Origin: Ruminococcaceae bacterium UBA6845
Lineage (GTDB): Bacteria; Bacillota; Clostridia; Oscillospirales; Acutalibacteraceae
DNA: 55,950 nt
Assembly: GCA_002449395.1 (NCBI GenBank)
Contig: DKDP01000040.1
Coordinates: 1-55,950, forward strand
Direction of reading: 5' to 3'
Under the pieces are notes generated by a model, which saw only the letters and a program-made list of their open reading frames with translations, made no database searches and had not been told where the DNA came from. Positions 30,620-38,814 of this stretch are shown piece after piece (the stretch's first letter is position 1; every line of letters starts with the position of its first letter). The position numbers and the translations under genes were made by a program.

Positions 30620-32172
30620 ACACTATGAATGCAAACAGATATAAGGATGACACACTCGACCTTCACGTTTTGCTGAAGGATGTGCTGAAAATAATCAAAA
30701 GGGCGTGGTGGATCTGCGTTGCGGCATTCGTATGCCTTTCCGCCGTCTACTGCGGCTACCTCAAATACACATATGTGCCTACATATGAAGCCAAGGCGTC
30801 GTTCACCGTTAATACAACAACCTCCTATGCCGAAATTGCCGCATCATACGGTTTCTACTACGATTCCGCAAACGCCGAGCAGATGGCTAAGGTTCTCCCC
30901 TATATTCTCAAAAGCTCGGTTTTCAAAGAGATTTTAAAGGACGAGCTTGACACCGATAAGATCAACGGAACAATAACGCTTAATGCGATTAAAAATTCCA
31001 ATCTTTTCTCGATATCCGTTGTCAGCAAGGATCCCGAGGACGCAAAGGCTATCCTTGACGCCGCAGTAAAAAGACTGCCCGACGTTTCAAGATATGTTAT
31101 CGGCGAGACGAAGCTCAACATCATCCAGCCGAGCTCCGTCCCCACAAGCCCGAACAACAGGGTCAACTATCTTATGGCGATTCTTATCTGCTTTGCGGTA
31201 ACCGCAGGAGTCAGCCTTGTTGTTATCGTAATCACCGCTCTTTTCAGAAAGACCATTCAGACGGAACAGGATTTCGGCGACAGGCTCAATATGAACTGTC
31301 TCGGAATTATCCCGTTCACAAAGACGGGCAAGAAGAAAAACGATCACCCCATTTTTGCCGATGAGTCAACGGAGAACGGCAAGCGATATGCCGAGAGTAT
31401 GAAGGCTGTTTCGCTCAAGGTAACACGCGCAATGCAAAGATCCGACGCAAAGGTTCTTATGGTAACCGCCGCCCTCGCAAATGAGGGAAAGAGCTCGGTT
31501 GCCCTGAATCTCGCACGTTTCATTAAGGACGGCAATCCGAACAAAAAGGTCGCTCTGGTCGACCTTGATCTCAGAAAGCTGTCCCTGAGCAAGGCCACCG
31601 AGGGAAGCAGAGGCTACTGCTCGCTTGACAAGCTCCTCGGAGAGCCTAAAACCGTGAAGAAGCACTTCACCGACAATAAGGTGCTCCGTGTTCAGTCGGA
31701 AAGCTGCGACAAAAAGATCAAGCGTCTTTTCAGCGAAAATCCCGACAATTTCCTTGTTTTCGGCAGTGAGATGCCGAGCAAGAACCCGGAAAAGAAATTG
31801 AATGACGAGAAAATGCGTGAATTTATGAGCGAGCTTAAAAAAATCGCAGATTACGTTATCGTCGATTCTCCCCCGTGCGCCATTACAACAGACCCGCTTT
31901 TGATCTCCGAATACTGCGACGGAATACTGTTCGTTATACGTCAGGATTCAACTCACAGATGGACGATTCTCGACTGCGTGAATAATATTTCGACAAGAGG
32001 CTGTAACATCATCGGCGGCGTTCTCAATGCCGCAAAGGAAAGCATCCTTGATCCGGGATACAGCTACGGCTACTACGGATACGGACGTTACGGCAAGTAC
32101 GGAAAATACGGCTACCGCAGCTACGGCGGATACGGATACGGCTCCTACGGAGACGAAAAATCCGATAAATAA
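30616..32172 (+). CDS. Wzz/BY-kinase capsule regulator (second copy)
   Basis: This 518-residue protein has the same architecture as its neighbour: Wzz-like membrane domain (helix WWICVAAFVCLSAVYCGYL), then a kinase with ALANEGKSS, VALVDLDLRK and YVIVDSPP. It differs in a long Tyr/Gly-rich tail, from about residue 480 (YSYGYYGYGRYGKYGKYGY and on), with about 15 tyrosines. That tail could be phosphorylated in graded fashion, or could act as a low-complexity interaction segment. GAGGAG precedes the start. Tandem fused kinases suggest non-redundant control of the polysaccharide and perhaps of the peptide module that follows. Confidence 0.87.
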   Translation: MNTMNANRYKDDTLDLHVLLKDVLKIIKRAWWICVAAFVCLSAVYCGYLKYTYVPTYEAKASFTVNTTTSYAEIAASYGFYYDSANAEQMAKVLPYILKSSVFKEILKDELDTDKINGTITLNAIKNSNLFSISVVSKDPEDAKAILDAAVKRLPDVSRYVIGETKLNIIQPSSVPTSPNNRVNYLMAILICFAVTAGVSLVVIVITALFRKTIQTEQDFGDRLNMNCLGIIPFTKTGKKKNDHPIFADESTENGKRYAESMKAVSLKVTRAMQRSDAKVLMVTAALANEGKSSVALNLARFIKDGNPNKKVALVDLDLRKLSLSKATEGSRGYCSLDKLLGEPKTVKKHFTDNKVLRVQSESCDKKIKRLFSENPDNFLVFGSEMPSKNPEKKLNDEKMREFMSELKKIADYVIVDSPPCAITTDPLLISEYCDGILFVIRQDSTHRWTILDCVNNISTRGCNIIGGVLNAAKESILDPGYSYGYYGYGRYGKYGKYGYRSYGGYGYGSYGDEKSDK

Positions 32173-32204
32173 AATCAACCTTATTTTACCCGAGGAGTTT
32201 GAAT

Positions 32205-32489
32205 ATGAGAGTAAAGGATCAGCTTGTTCTGCGTGAAATTGCCGGACAGTATGTCATTGTTCCGGTGATGGAGCGTGTTAAGGATGTAACGTCTATGGTG
32301 TATATTTCATCGTCCGCCGCATATCTTTGGCAGTATATGGACGGCAAGGATTTCACTCTGGATGAGCTCACCGACCTCATTATGTCAAAATATAAAAACG
32401 TCACACGTGAAAAGGCTCAGGAGGACATCATCTGCTTCCTGCAAATCCTTATGAAGAATAATATTCTGGATATGAGTGATAGCGTATGA
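32205..32489 (+). CDS. PqqD-like peptide chaperone (RRE)
   Basis: This 94-residue protein matches the PqqD family, small winged-helix proteins that present a peptide substrate to a radical SAM enzyme. Typical features are LVLREIAGQYVIVPV at the start, SSSAAYLWQYMDG in the centre and a C-terminal helical half (TREKAQEDIICFLQILMKN). ATG 32205 has GAGGAG at 32192-32197. Its stop overlaps the radical SAM gene by 4 bases, so the two proteins are coupled. It is the first gene of a peptide-maturation module placed inside a capsule locus. Confidence 0.83.
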   Translation: MRVKDQLVLREIAGQYVIVPVMERVKDVTSMVYISSSAAYLWQYMDGKDFTLDELTDLIMSKYKNVTREKAQEDIICFLQILMKNNILDMSDSV

Positions 32490-33517
32490 TTCCTATTGCA
32501 GCGGCACCGTATGAGATGCTTATAAGGGCTAAGGAAAATGCTATTCCCCTTTTCGCCACATTTGAGCTGACGCCACGCTGTAATCTGAATTGCCGTATGT
32601 GCTATGTCCATCTCAAGGACAGCGAGATTTCCGAGCACGGCAGTGAGCTCAGCGCTGAGGAATGGATATCGCTCGGCAGGCAGGCAATGTCGGCGGGCAC
32701 GCTCTTCCTCTGTATTACAGGCGGCGAGCCGACGAGGCACCCCGAATTTTGCCGAATCTATTCCGAGCTTTCACGTATGGGTTTTATAATCACTCTGCAA
32801 TCAAATCTTTATCGCTTTAGCGACGAATGCTTCGAGCTTTTGAAAAAATATCCGCCGAAGCTGATTAAATTCACAATCTACGGAGCAAGCGACGGGACCT
32901 ATCAAAAGGTTTGCGGCGTCGGTGACGGCTTTTCAAGGGTTGCCGAAAATATAGAACGCATCAGGGCGCTCGGAATCCCGCTGACCGCCGTAACGACAGT
33001 GACAAATGATAATTACAACGACCTGCCGGCAATTTCCGAGCTTATGTCAAAGCTGAAAATTCCCTGGACTGCGTCGGCAAGTCTCAAAAAATCTCTGCGT
33101 GGTGCAGATAATAACGTTGTGGAGCTTCGGCTTCCCGACAGCGCCTACCCCCATCTGTGCGAGGATGCGGTCAGCGCAGTAAATAAGCAAATAAAGGTAA
33201 CAAAGCCCTGCGAAAAATGCAGAACATACCGCACGGGCTATTGGATAAAATGGGACGGCAAAATGAGCTTTTGCGCTTTTCTCAATGAGCCCGATATCTC
33301 TCCCCTTTCATCAGGCTTTTCCGATGCGTGGAAAAATCTTGTTGATTACGAGGAAAATTTACAGTGGCCCGTTGAATGTCAAAAATGCAAATGGTCGCAG
33401 AAATGTCCCAAATGTGCCGCAACTCTGGCAACGGAAAGCGGCTCGGTTAACAAAGTAAACAAGGATTTTTGTCGGTATATTGACAGGATTCTTAACCAAA
33501 CGATTGGAGGAATATAA
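32486..33517 (+). CDS. Radical SAM/SPASM peptide-modifying enzyme
   Basis: This 343-residue enzyme has the radical SAM cluster motif CNLNCRMC (Cys32, 36, 39) and GGEP (79-82). The C-terminal SPASM region is rich in cysteines: CEKC, FCAFL, and CQKCKWSQKCPKC before a final DFC. Such enzymes modify ribosomal peptides (thioethers, C-C crosslinks, epimers). Together with the overlapping PqqD gene and the small gene that follows by 1 base, the context is a RiPP-type pathway. The chemistry cannot be told from the sequence. The start follows a 4-base overlap. Confidence 0.92.
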   Translation: MIPIAAAPYEMLIRAKENAIPLFATFELTPRCNLNCRMCYVHLKDSEISEHGSELSAEEWISLGRQAMSAGTLFLCITGGEPTRHPEFCRIYSELSRMGFIITLQSNLYRFSDECFELLKKYPPKLIKFTIYGASDGTYQKVCGVGDGFSRVAENIERIRALGIPLTAVTTVTNDNYNDLPAISELMSKLKIPWTASASLKKSLRGADNNVVELRLPDSAYPHLCEDAVSAVNKQIKVTKPCEKCRTYRTGYWIKWDGKMSFCAFLNEPDISPLSSGFSDAWKNLVDYEENLQWPVECQKCKWSQKCPKCAATLATESGSVNKVNKDFCRYIDRILNQTIGGI

Positions 33518-33518
33518 T

Positions 33519-33815
33519 ATGGATGAATACGTACCTGTTGAAGCCTATGATGTAACTCTCGGCTCGGACTATGTTACAACAGGCAGTGACGACCCTAACC
33601 GTGCTTCCAACGCAACGGGTACCGCAACCGCAAGATGGACTCTTGACGGCGGTGTTATCGGACAGGGCTGGGATCTTCCCTACTATGATTTCGTAAGCGG
33701 AGCGCTTACAAAAATGAACGTTTACGGAACAAGCCACGAGGAAATTTCCCCGAAGGTTACTCAGTACCTTAACCTGCACGGCGGAATGTACGTCAATATG
33801 ATCGGTTGCTCATAA
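33519..33815 (+). CDS. Candidate peptide substrate (98 aa) of the radical SAM enzyme
   Basis: This 98-residue protein is encoded directly after the radical SAM gene with a strong GGAGG site at 33506-33510. It is rich in Gly, Thr, Asp and Tyr and has two Trp (about 40 and 51). It has one cysteine only, next to last, and ends in Gly-Cys-Ser. I recognise no domain, no double-glycine leader and no signal peptide. Position and size make it the best candidate precursor of the module. The C-terminal serine is notable, because HprK-like kinases of the paeninodin type phosphorylate a C-terminal Ser. Its stop overlaps the kinase start (TAATG). Confidence 0.6.
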   Translation: MDEYVPVEAYDVTLGSDYVTTGSDDPNRASNATGTATARWTLDGGVIGQGWDLPYYDFVSGALTKMNVYGTSHEEISPKVTQYLNLHGGMYVNMIGCS

Positions 33816-34588
33816 TGGGAAACCGTTATCGTATCGTCTGCCCTTTCAGCTTTGATTTTTTCGACGGCTATTGGCGGAAATTTCAAGACAGCGGCACAGA
33901 CGAGCCCGTTATGCGGCTCAGCCTTGAGGCGAAAAATGTCGATCTTTACGAGGCGGAGACTCTTCCCGTTTATGACGGCGGAAAGGCGTTCCGTGTGTCG
34001 GACAGCGTCCTTTGCGTGAACAGGAATTTTACCGAGGGCAAAATCTGCGGAAATTCGGATGATATTCAGGGAATATACGGTTGCGCTATGGTTGCGCTCT
34101 ACGGCAATCTTATCCGCCGTGACACCCTGGTGATGCACAGCAGTATGATCGACCTCAACGGTGAGGCAATTCTTTTCACGGGTCCGTCGGGAGTCGGCAA
34201 AACCACTCAGGCGGAGCTTTGGAGTGAGCACCGCAGAGCAAGGATCGTCAACGGAGATATGGTCTTTATCCACAAGGATGACAGCGGACGTTTTTACGCC
34301 TGCGGCTCTCCGTGGCACGGCTCGTCGGAATATTGCCTGAATGCAGAGCTGCCGATAAAGGCAATCGTCACGCCGATCAAAAGCGAAGAATGTCGGATTG
34401 AAGCTGTCAGCGGTATGGAAATGCTCAGGCGTGTTTTCCCCGAGGTTATGCTGCCCGATTGGTTCGACGGCTGCAAGGAGCTCGGAATGGGCACCCTTGA
34501 CGGGCTGTTAAAAAGCGTACCCGTTTATAAACTTGAATGCACAAAGGATATTCGGGCGGTTGAAGCCTTAGAAAAGAAGTTAGGATAA
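33815..34588 (+). CDS. HPr kinase-like protein (HprK-related)
   Basis: This 257-residue protein has an HprK-type ATP-binding half: VMHSS (His108), GPSGVGKTT P-loop (123-131), NGD (147-149) and GSPWHGSSE. The N-terminal part is specific to this family and not like the HPr-binding domain of catabolite-repression HprK. Such kinases occur in the 'HPr-rel-A' gene sets beside PqqD and nucleotidyltransferase genes, and in lasso-peptide clusters where they phosphorylate a serine. It starts at ATG 33815, coupled through TAATG to the candidate precursor. A role in phosphorylating that peptide is an inference. Confidence 0.83.
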   Translation: MGNRYRIVCPFSFDFFDGYWRKFQDSGTDEPVMRLSLEAKNVDLYEAETLPVYDGGKAFRVSDSVLCVNRNFTEGKICGNSDDIQGIYGCAMVALYGNLIRRDTLVMHSSMIDLNGEAILFTGPSGVGKTTQAELWSEHRRARIVNGDMVFIHKDDSGRFYACGSPWHGSSEYCLNAELPIKAIVTPIKSEECRIEAVSGMEMLRRVFPEVMLPDWFDGCKELGMGTLDGLLKSVPVYKLECTKDIRAVEALEKKLG

Positions 34589-34593
34589 TTAAT

Positions 34594-36342
34594 TTGAAAA
34601 TCATTGATAAATTCAGGAAATACCTAAATCACAATGAAATAAAGAAGATACTTCACTCGTGGAGCTGGATTTTCAGTTACATTCTGCGCTACAAGGGTCA
34701 GGTCATCGCCTTTTCCTGCATCGGACTGATTTCCACGGCAATGGGACTTTTCACCTCCTGGATAATGAAAGACCTCATTGACTCCGTTACAGGTCAGATT
34801 TCAATGGCGATAGCTCCCGTTGTCGCCGTGTATCTCGGTACGGCTGTTGCCAAAATATTTATCAATGCTCTCACCAACCGTGTTTCCCTGAAGGTACGCC
34901 TCAATGTCGGAATACAGATAAAGAATGATGTCTACGACCGCCTGATGAACACGGAATGGACAGCGATATCCGCCTATCATTCAGCCGATATTATGACAAG
35001 AACGGGCGCCGACGTCGGCATTGTCTCGAATATGGTTCTCAGCTATATTCCGAATGTTGTAACCGCACTCGTGAATTTCATCGGTGCTTTCTTCATAATT
35101 CTTCATTACGACCCGATTATGGCTCTGATCGCTCTTGCCGGAGCGCCCGTCACGGTGCTGACAGCAAGATTCCGATTCGGAAAAGCAACGGAATTTCAAA
35201 AGAAAAACCGTGAGCTTGCAAGTGAAAGACTTGCAATAGAGGAAGAAAGCTATCAAAATCTTCAAACAATTAAATCTTTCGGACTTGTTGACCTTTTCTC
35301 TCAGCGTTTCAGGAATTTTCAGCAAAAGGGCTTCAACGTTGCAATGGATCAGAACCGTTACCAGAATCAGATGATGATCGTAATGGGACTTATGGGTCAG
35401 CTTGTCAGCTACTCCTGCTACGGATTCGCCCTTTACCGCCTTTGGAAAGGCGATATTACATACGGAACACTTTCGATGTTTATGTCGATGGCTTCCTCCC
35501 TGACAAGCTCGTTCAGCTCCGTTGTGTCCCTCGCCCCCACGTTTATAAAGGCGGGCATAAGTGCGGGACGTGTGCTTGAAATTCTTGAGCTCCCCGCCGA
35601 AAAGGCTGAGCTTACCGAAAAGGAAAAGGATTTTATAGATAACTGCCGCCAAAAGAGCCTTACGCTCGTATGCGACAATATCTCCTGCTCCTACAACAAC
35701 GAAACTTTTGTATATAAAAACTCCCATATGAAAGCCGAGAGCGGCAAGATAACGGCGCTTATCGGCGCCTCGGGAAAGGGCAAGACCTCTACCCTGCGCC
35801 TCCTGCTCGGACTGATGAAGCCGAAGGACGGCAGTATCACCGTAAGCGATGAGGACGGAGACAGCATTAATCTCGGTCCCGCCACACGCTCTCTGTTCAG
35901 CTACGTACCCCAGAACAACACAGTTTTCTCGGGCACGATCGCCGACAATCTCAGGCTGGTAAAGCAGGACGCCACGGACGAAGAGGTCGTGCAGGCATTG
36001 CAGGACGCCTGCGCCTGGGAATTTGTTTCAAAACTTCCCGATACAATTAACACAGTTGTTACCGAACGTGGACAGTGCTTCTCGGACGGACAGAATCAGC
36101 GGCTTTCGATTGCGAGAGCCCTCCTTGCCGACACGCCTATCCTCCTGCTCGACGAGGCGACAAGTGCGCTCGACGTCGCAACGGAGAAAAACGTTCTTTC
36201 AAATATATTAAAGAATAATCGCAATAAGATGATTATATTAACCTCACACAAGCCCAGCGTATTCAACCTGTCCGACGTCATTTACTCGGTGTCGGAAAAC
36301 GGAATCGAGCTGCTGGATAAAAAGAATGTGTCAGATGAATAA
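34594..36342 (+). CDS. ABC exporter, transmembrane and ATPase fused
   Basis: This 582-residue protein is a half-size ABC exporter with six predicted membrane helices in the first 310 residues and a nucleotide-binding domain after. Motifs: Walker A GASGKGKTS, a modified signature FSDGQNQRLSIARALL (usual LSGGQ), Walker B ILLLDEATSALD and the H-loop TSHKP. It has no N-terminal peptidase domain. In context it is the likely exporter of the modified peptide. Start is TTG 34594 with AGGA upstream; the next gene overlaps its end. Confidence 0.92.
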   Translation: MKIIDKFRKYLNHNEIKKILHSWSWIFSYILRYKGQVIAFSCIGLISTAMGLFTSWIMKDLIDSVTGQISMAIAPVVAVYLGTAVAKIFINALTNRVSLKVRLNVGIQIKNDVYDRLMNTEWTAISAYHSADIMTRTGADVGIVSNMVLSYIPNVVTALVNFIGAFFIILHYDPIMALIALAGAPVTVLTARFRFGKATEFQKKNRELASERLAIEEESYQNLQTIKSFGLVDLFSQRFRNFQQKGFNVAMDQNRYQNQMMIVMGLMGQLVSYSCYGFALYRLWKGDITYGTLSMFMSMASSLTSSFSSVVSLAPTFIKAGISAGRVLEILELPAEKAELTEKEKDFIDNCRQKSLTLVCDNISCSYNNETFVYKNSHMKAESGKITALIGASGKGKTSTLRLLLGLMKPKDGSITVSDEDGDSINLGPATRSLFSYVPQNNTVFSGTIADNLRLVKQDATDEEVVQALQDACAWEFVSKLPDTINTVVTERGQCFSDGQNQRLSIARALLADTPILLLDEATSALDVATEKNVLSNILKNNRNKMIILTSHKPSVFNLSDVIYSVSENGIELLDKKNVSDE

Positions 36343-37540
36343 ACAGTACGACAATTTTTTAAAAATCATAAACACCTCACTGACAGGCAGGATGTCGAAT
36401 CTTGACGATCCCGATTTTGAATCTCTCGGGGAACTTGCGTTCTGTCAGGACATCGCTCCGATATTTTTGGAGGGAGCGATAAAATATCCCGAATTTTCGG
36501 CGGCACCGATCTCAATAAAGGCTCGGCTGATAGACAACTCCACGAAGTCTGTCATCAGGCAAACGCAAAACACGGCGGAATTTCTTTCGATCTATTCAAA
36601 GCTGACCGATGCGGGACTTAAGCCCATCGTTTTGAAAGGTCTTGTCTGCCGCAAGGCATACGGAAATCTCGAGAATCATCGGGCGTCCGGAGACGAGGAT
36701 GTCTTCATTTCAAAGGCTGATTTCCCCCTCTGCCACAAAATTCTTACGGATAACGGCTATTTGCCGGAGGATGAAAGAGACTATTCCGACAGATATCTCA
36801 GCAGGATTGCCGCCGTCGCTTACAGCAGTGAGACGGCTCATCTGAAGATCGAGCTTCACCTCAACCTTTTCGGCACACAGAATCCCGTGCGCAAAGCGAT
36901 GAACCGCCGCTTTGACGAGGCACTGAAAAATCCGTATAAAATGCTGTGTGACAAGGTTGAAATTTACACGCTTCAGCCGACGGATCACTACTTGTTTTTA
37001 CTTTTGCATTACTTAAAGCATTTTATGACAACCGGCGCAGGTATCCGCCACGTGACGGACCTTGCCGTGTTTGGAAATAAATATAAAAATGTCATTGATT
37101 TTCCCGACGCCGAGAAAAAATTTACCGAGTTTATCGACGGGTCGTTTTATGCGGACACCGTAAAGCTTATGAACCTCCTCGGCGGAGAGGAAACCGCCTC
37201 TGCCGAGGGGCTTGACTGCGGCAGTCTACTCAACGACCTTATGGACGGCGGAACGTTCGGTTATGACGACAGAGATCTTACATACGCAGGCACATTTATA
37301 TCCTCGAAAACGGGAGGAAGCCGTTTCGGTCTTTTCCGCTCTGTTTTCCCCTCTTACGATCTACTTTCGTCGATGCACCCCGAGCTTTATGACAAGCCGT
37401 GGAAGCTGCCGTCGGTATATTGTAAAAGAATCACAGGATATATTAAAAATAAACGAAACCCCGAAGCCGAAAAAAAGGCGATCGAAAAGGGAAACAAACG
37501 TATTAAATTATTATCCGATTACGGATTGAAAAAGAAATAG
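36335..37540 (+). CDS. PF14907-type nucleotidyltransferase family protein
   Basis: This protein of about 401 residues resembles the uncharacterised nucleotidyltransferase family PF14907 (NTP_transf_5). Support is the central block PIVLKGLVCRKAYGNLENHR followed by SGDEDVFISKADF (the GD.D metal-binding pattern), and later ELHLNLFG and LQPTDHYLFLLLHYLKHF. Members occur beside HprK-related kinases in peptide-tailoring gene sets. It could transfer a nucleotide or a sugar phosphate to the peptide. The ATG at 36335 is chosen; ATG 36326, 9 bases earlier, is possible, and ribosome sites are weak for both. It ends the peptide module. Confidence 0.78.
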   Translation: MNKQYDNFLKIINTSLTGRMSNLDDPDFESLGELAFCQDIAPIFLEGAIKYPEFSAAPISIKARLIDNSTKSVIRQTQNTAEFLSIYSKLTDAGLKPIVLKGLVCRKAYGNLENHRASGDEDVFISKADFPLCHKILTDNGYLPEDERDYSDRYLSRIAAVAYSSETAHLKIELHLNLFGTQNPVRKAMNRRFDEALKNPYKMLCDKVEIYTLQPTDHYLFLLLHYLKHFMTTGAGIRHVTDLAVFGNKYKNVIDFPDAEKKFTEFIDGSFYADTVKLMNLLGGEETASAEGLDCGSLLNDLMDGGTFGYDDRDLTYAGTFISSKTGGSRFGLFRSVFPSYDLLSSMHPELYDKPWKLPSVYCKRITGYIKNKRNPEAEKKAIEKGNKRIKLLSDYGLKKK

Positions 37541-37568
37541 GATTTTCTTAAATAGGGAGATGTTTTTT

Positions 37569-38786
37569 ATGAAAATACCGTTTTCTCCACCGGATCTTAC
37601 GGATGCGGAGGTCGAGGAAGTTGCCTCAGCTTTAAAATCGGGCTGGATCACTACGGGTCCCAAGACAAAGGCTCTTGAAAAGGAGGTTGCCGAGTTCTGC
37701 AACACCGATAAGGCGGTTTGCCTGTCGTCGCAGACGTCCTGTGCGGAAATCGCACTGCGGCTGCTCGGAATCGGTGAGGGCGACGAGGTAATCGTACCGG
37801 CATACACCTACACCGCAACGGCAGAGGTTGTTTGCCACGTGGGCGCAACGCTCGTATTTGTCGACTGCGGCAAGGATTCGTTTGAAATGGATTACGACGC
37901 CGTTGAAAAAGCCATTACACCCAAAACAAAGGTTATTATTCCCGTCGATCTCGGCGGTGTTCCCTGCGACTATGACCGCATCTTTTCAATCGTCGAAAAG
38001 AAAAAGGATCTTTTCCACCCGTCCAACGATTTGCAGGCGAAGTTCGGCAGAATAATTATCTGCGCCGATACCGCTCACGCATTCGGTTCCTCGTGGCACG
38101 GTGAGCCGATCGGATCGGTTGCCGATTTTTCATCATTCTCTTTCCATGCGGTTAAGAATTTCACAACCGCAGAGGGCGGCGCCCTTACGTGGAAGCACCG
38201 TGACGACGTTGACGGCGATGAGCTTTATAAAACCGCACAGCTTCTTTCTCTTCACGGTCAGTCAAAGGACGCTTTGAACAAGGTTCAGCTCGGCTCGTGG
38301 GAATACGACATCGTCGGTCCCTGGTACAAATGCAATATGACCGACATTCACGCCGCTATCGGACTTGCACAGTTCAAGCGCTATCCCGATCTCCTTGCAA
38401 GAAGAAAAGAGATCATCGAGCGCTACGACAAGGCTTTCCACCCTTACGGCGTCCACACTCTTCACCACTTCACCGACGAACACATCTCTTCGGGTCACCT
38501 TTATCTGACGAGAATATTTAAGAAAAACGGCGAACCCGTCAGCGACGAAGAACGCCGTGAAATAATCACAAAAATGGCTGAGCGCGGCATTGCAACGAAC
38601 GTCCACTACAAACCGCTTCCGATGATGACGGCGTATAAGAAGCTCGGATTCGACATCAAGGACTATCCGAACGCATATGCACAGTATGCGAACGAGGTCA
38701 CGCTCCCCCTCTTCAGCCGCCTTACCGACGAAGAGGTAGAATACATCATCGAGAACTTTATTGAAATAATCAAAGAGTATATCTGA
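37569..38786 (+). CDS. DegT/DnrJ/EryC1 sugar aminotransferase
   Basis: This 405-residue PLP enzyme transfers an amino group to a nucleotide-linked keto-sugar for polysaccharide building. The PLP lysine lies in FHAVKNFTTAEGGAL (Lys196), and ADTAHAFGS precedes it. VPAYTYTATAEVV and RGIATNVHYKPL near the end are typical of the family. Start 37569 has GGGAGATG just upstream; an in-frame ATG at 37560 overlaps it. It opens the sugar-nucleotide part of the locus. Confidence 0.93.
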   Translation: MKIPFSPPDLTDAEVEEVASALKSGWITTGPKTKALEKEVAEFCNTDKAVCLSSQTSCAEIALRLLGIGEGDEVIVPAYTYTATAEVVCHVGATLVFVDCGKDSFEMDYDAVEKAITPKTKVIIPVDLGGVPCDYDRIFSIVEKKKDLFHPSNDLQAKFGRIIICADTAHAFGSSWHGEPIGSVADFSSFSFHAVKNFTTAEGGALTWKHRDDVDGDELYKTAQLLSLHGQSKDALNKVQLGSWEYDIVGPWYKCNMTDIHAAIGLAQFKRYPDLLARRKEIIERYDKAFHPYGVHTLHHFTDEHISSGHLYLTRIFKKNGEPVSDEERREIITKMAERGIATNVHYKPLPMMTAYKKLGFDIKDYPNAYAQYANEVTLPLFSRLTDEEVEYIIENFIEIIKEYI

Positions 38787-38814
38787 CACAATTCAGCACA
38801 ACGGGGGTCTTTTC

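Noticed and set aside
32205..37540. Lasso-peptide cluster
   Set aside because: HprK-like and nucleotidyltransferase genes occur, but there is no asparagine-synthetase-like cyclase or transglutaminase-like protease.
32205..37540. Exosortase/PEP-CTERM system
   Set aside because: No exosortase and no PEP-CTERM protein is present, although PqqD and HprK-related genes recall the HPr-rel-A set.
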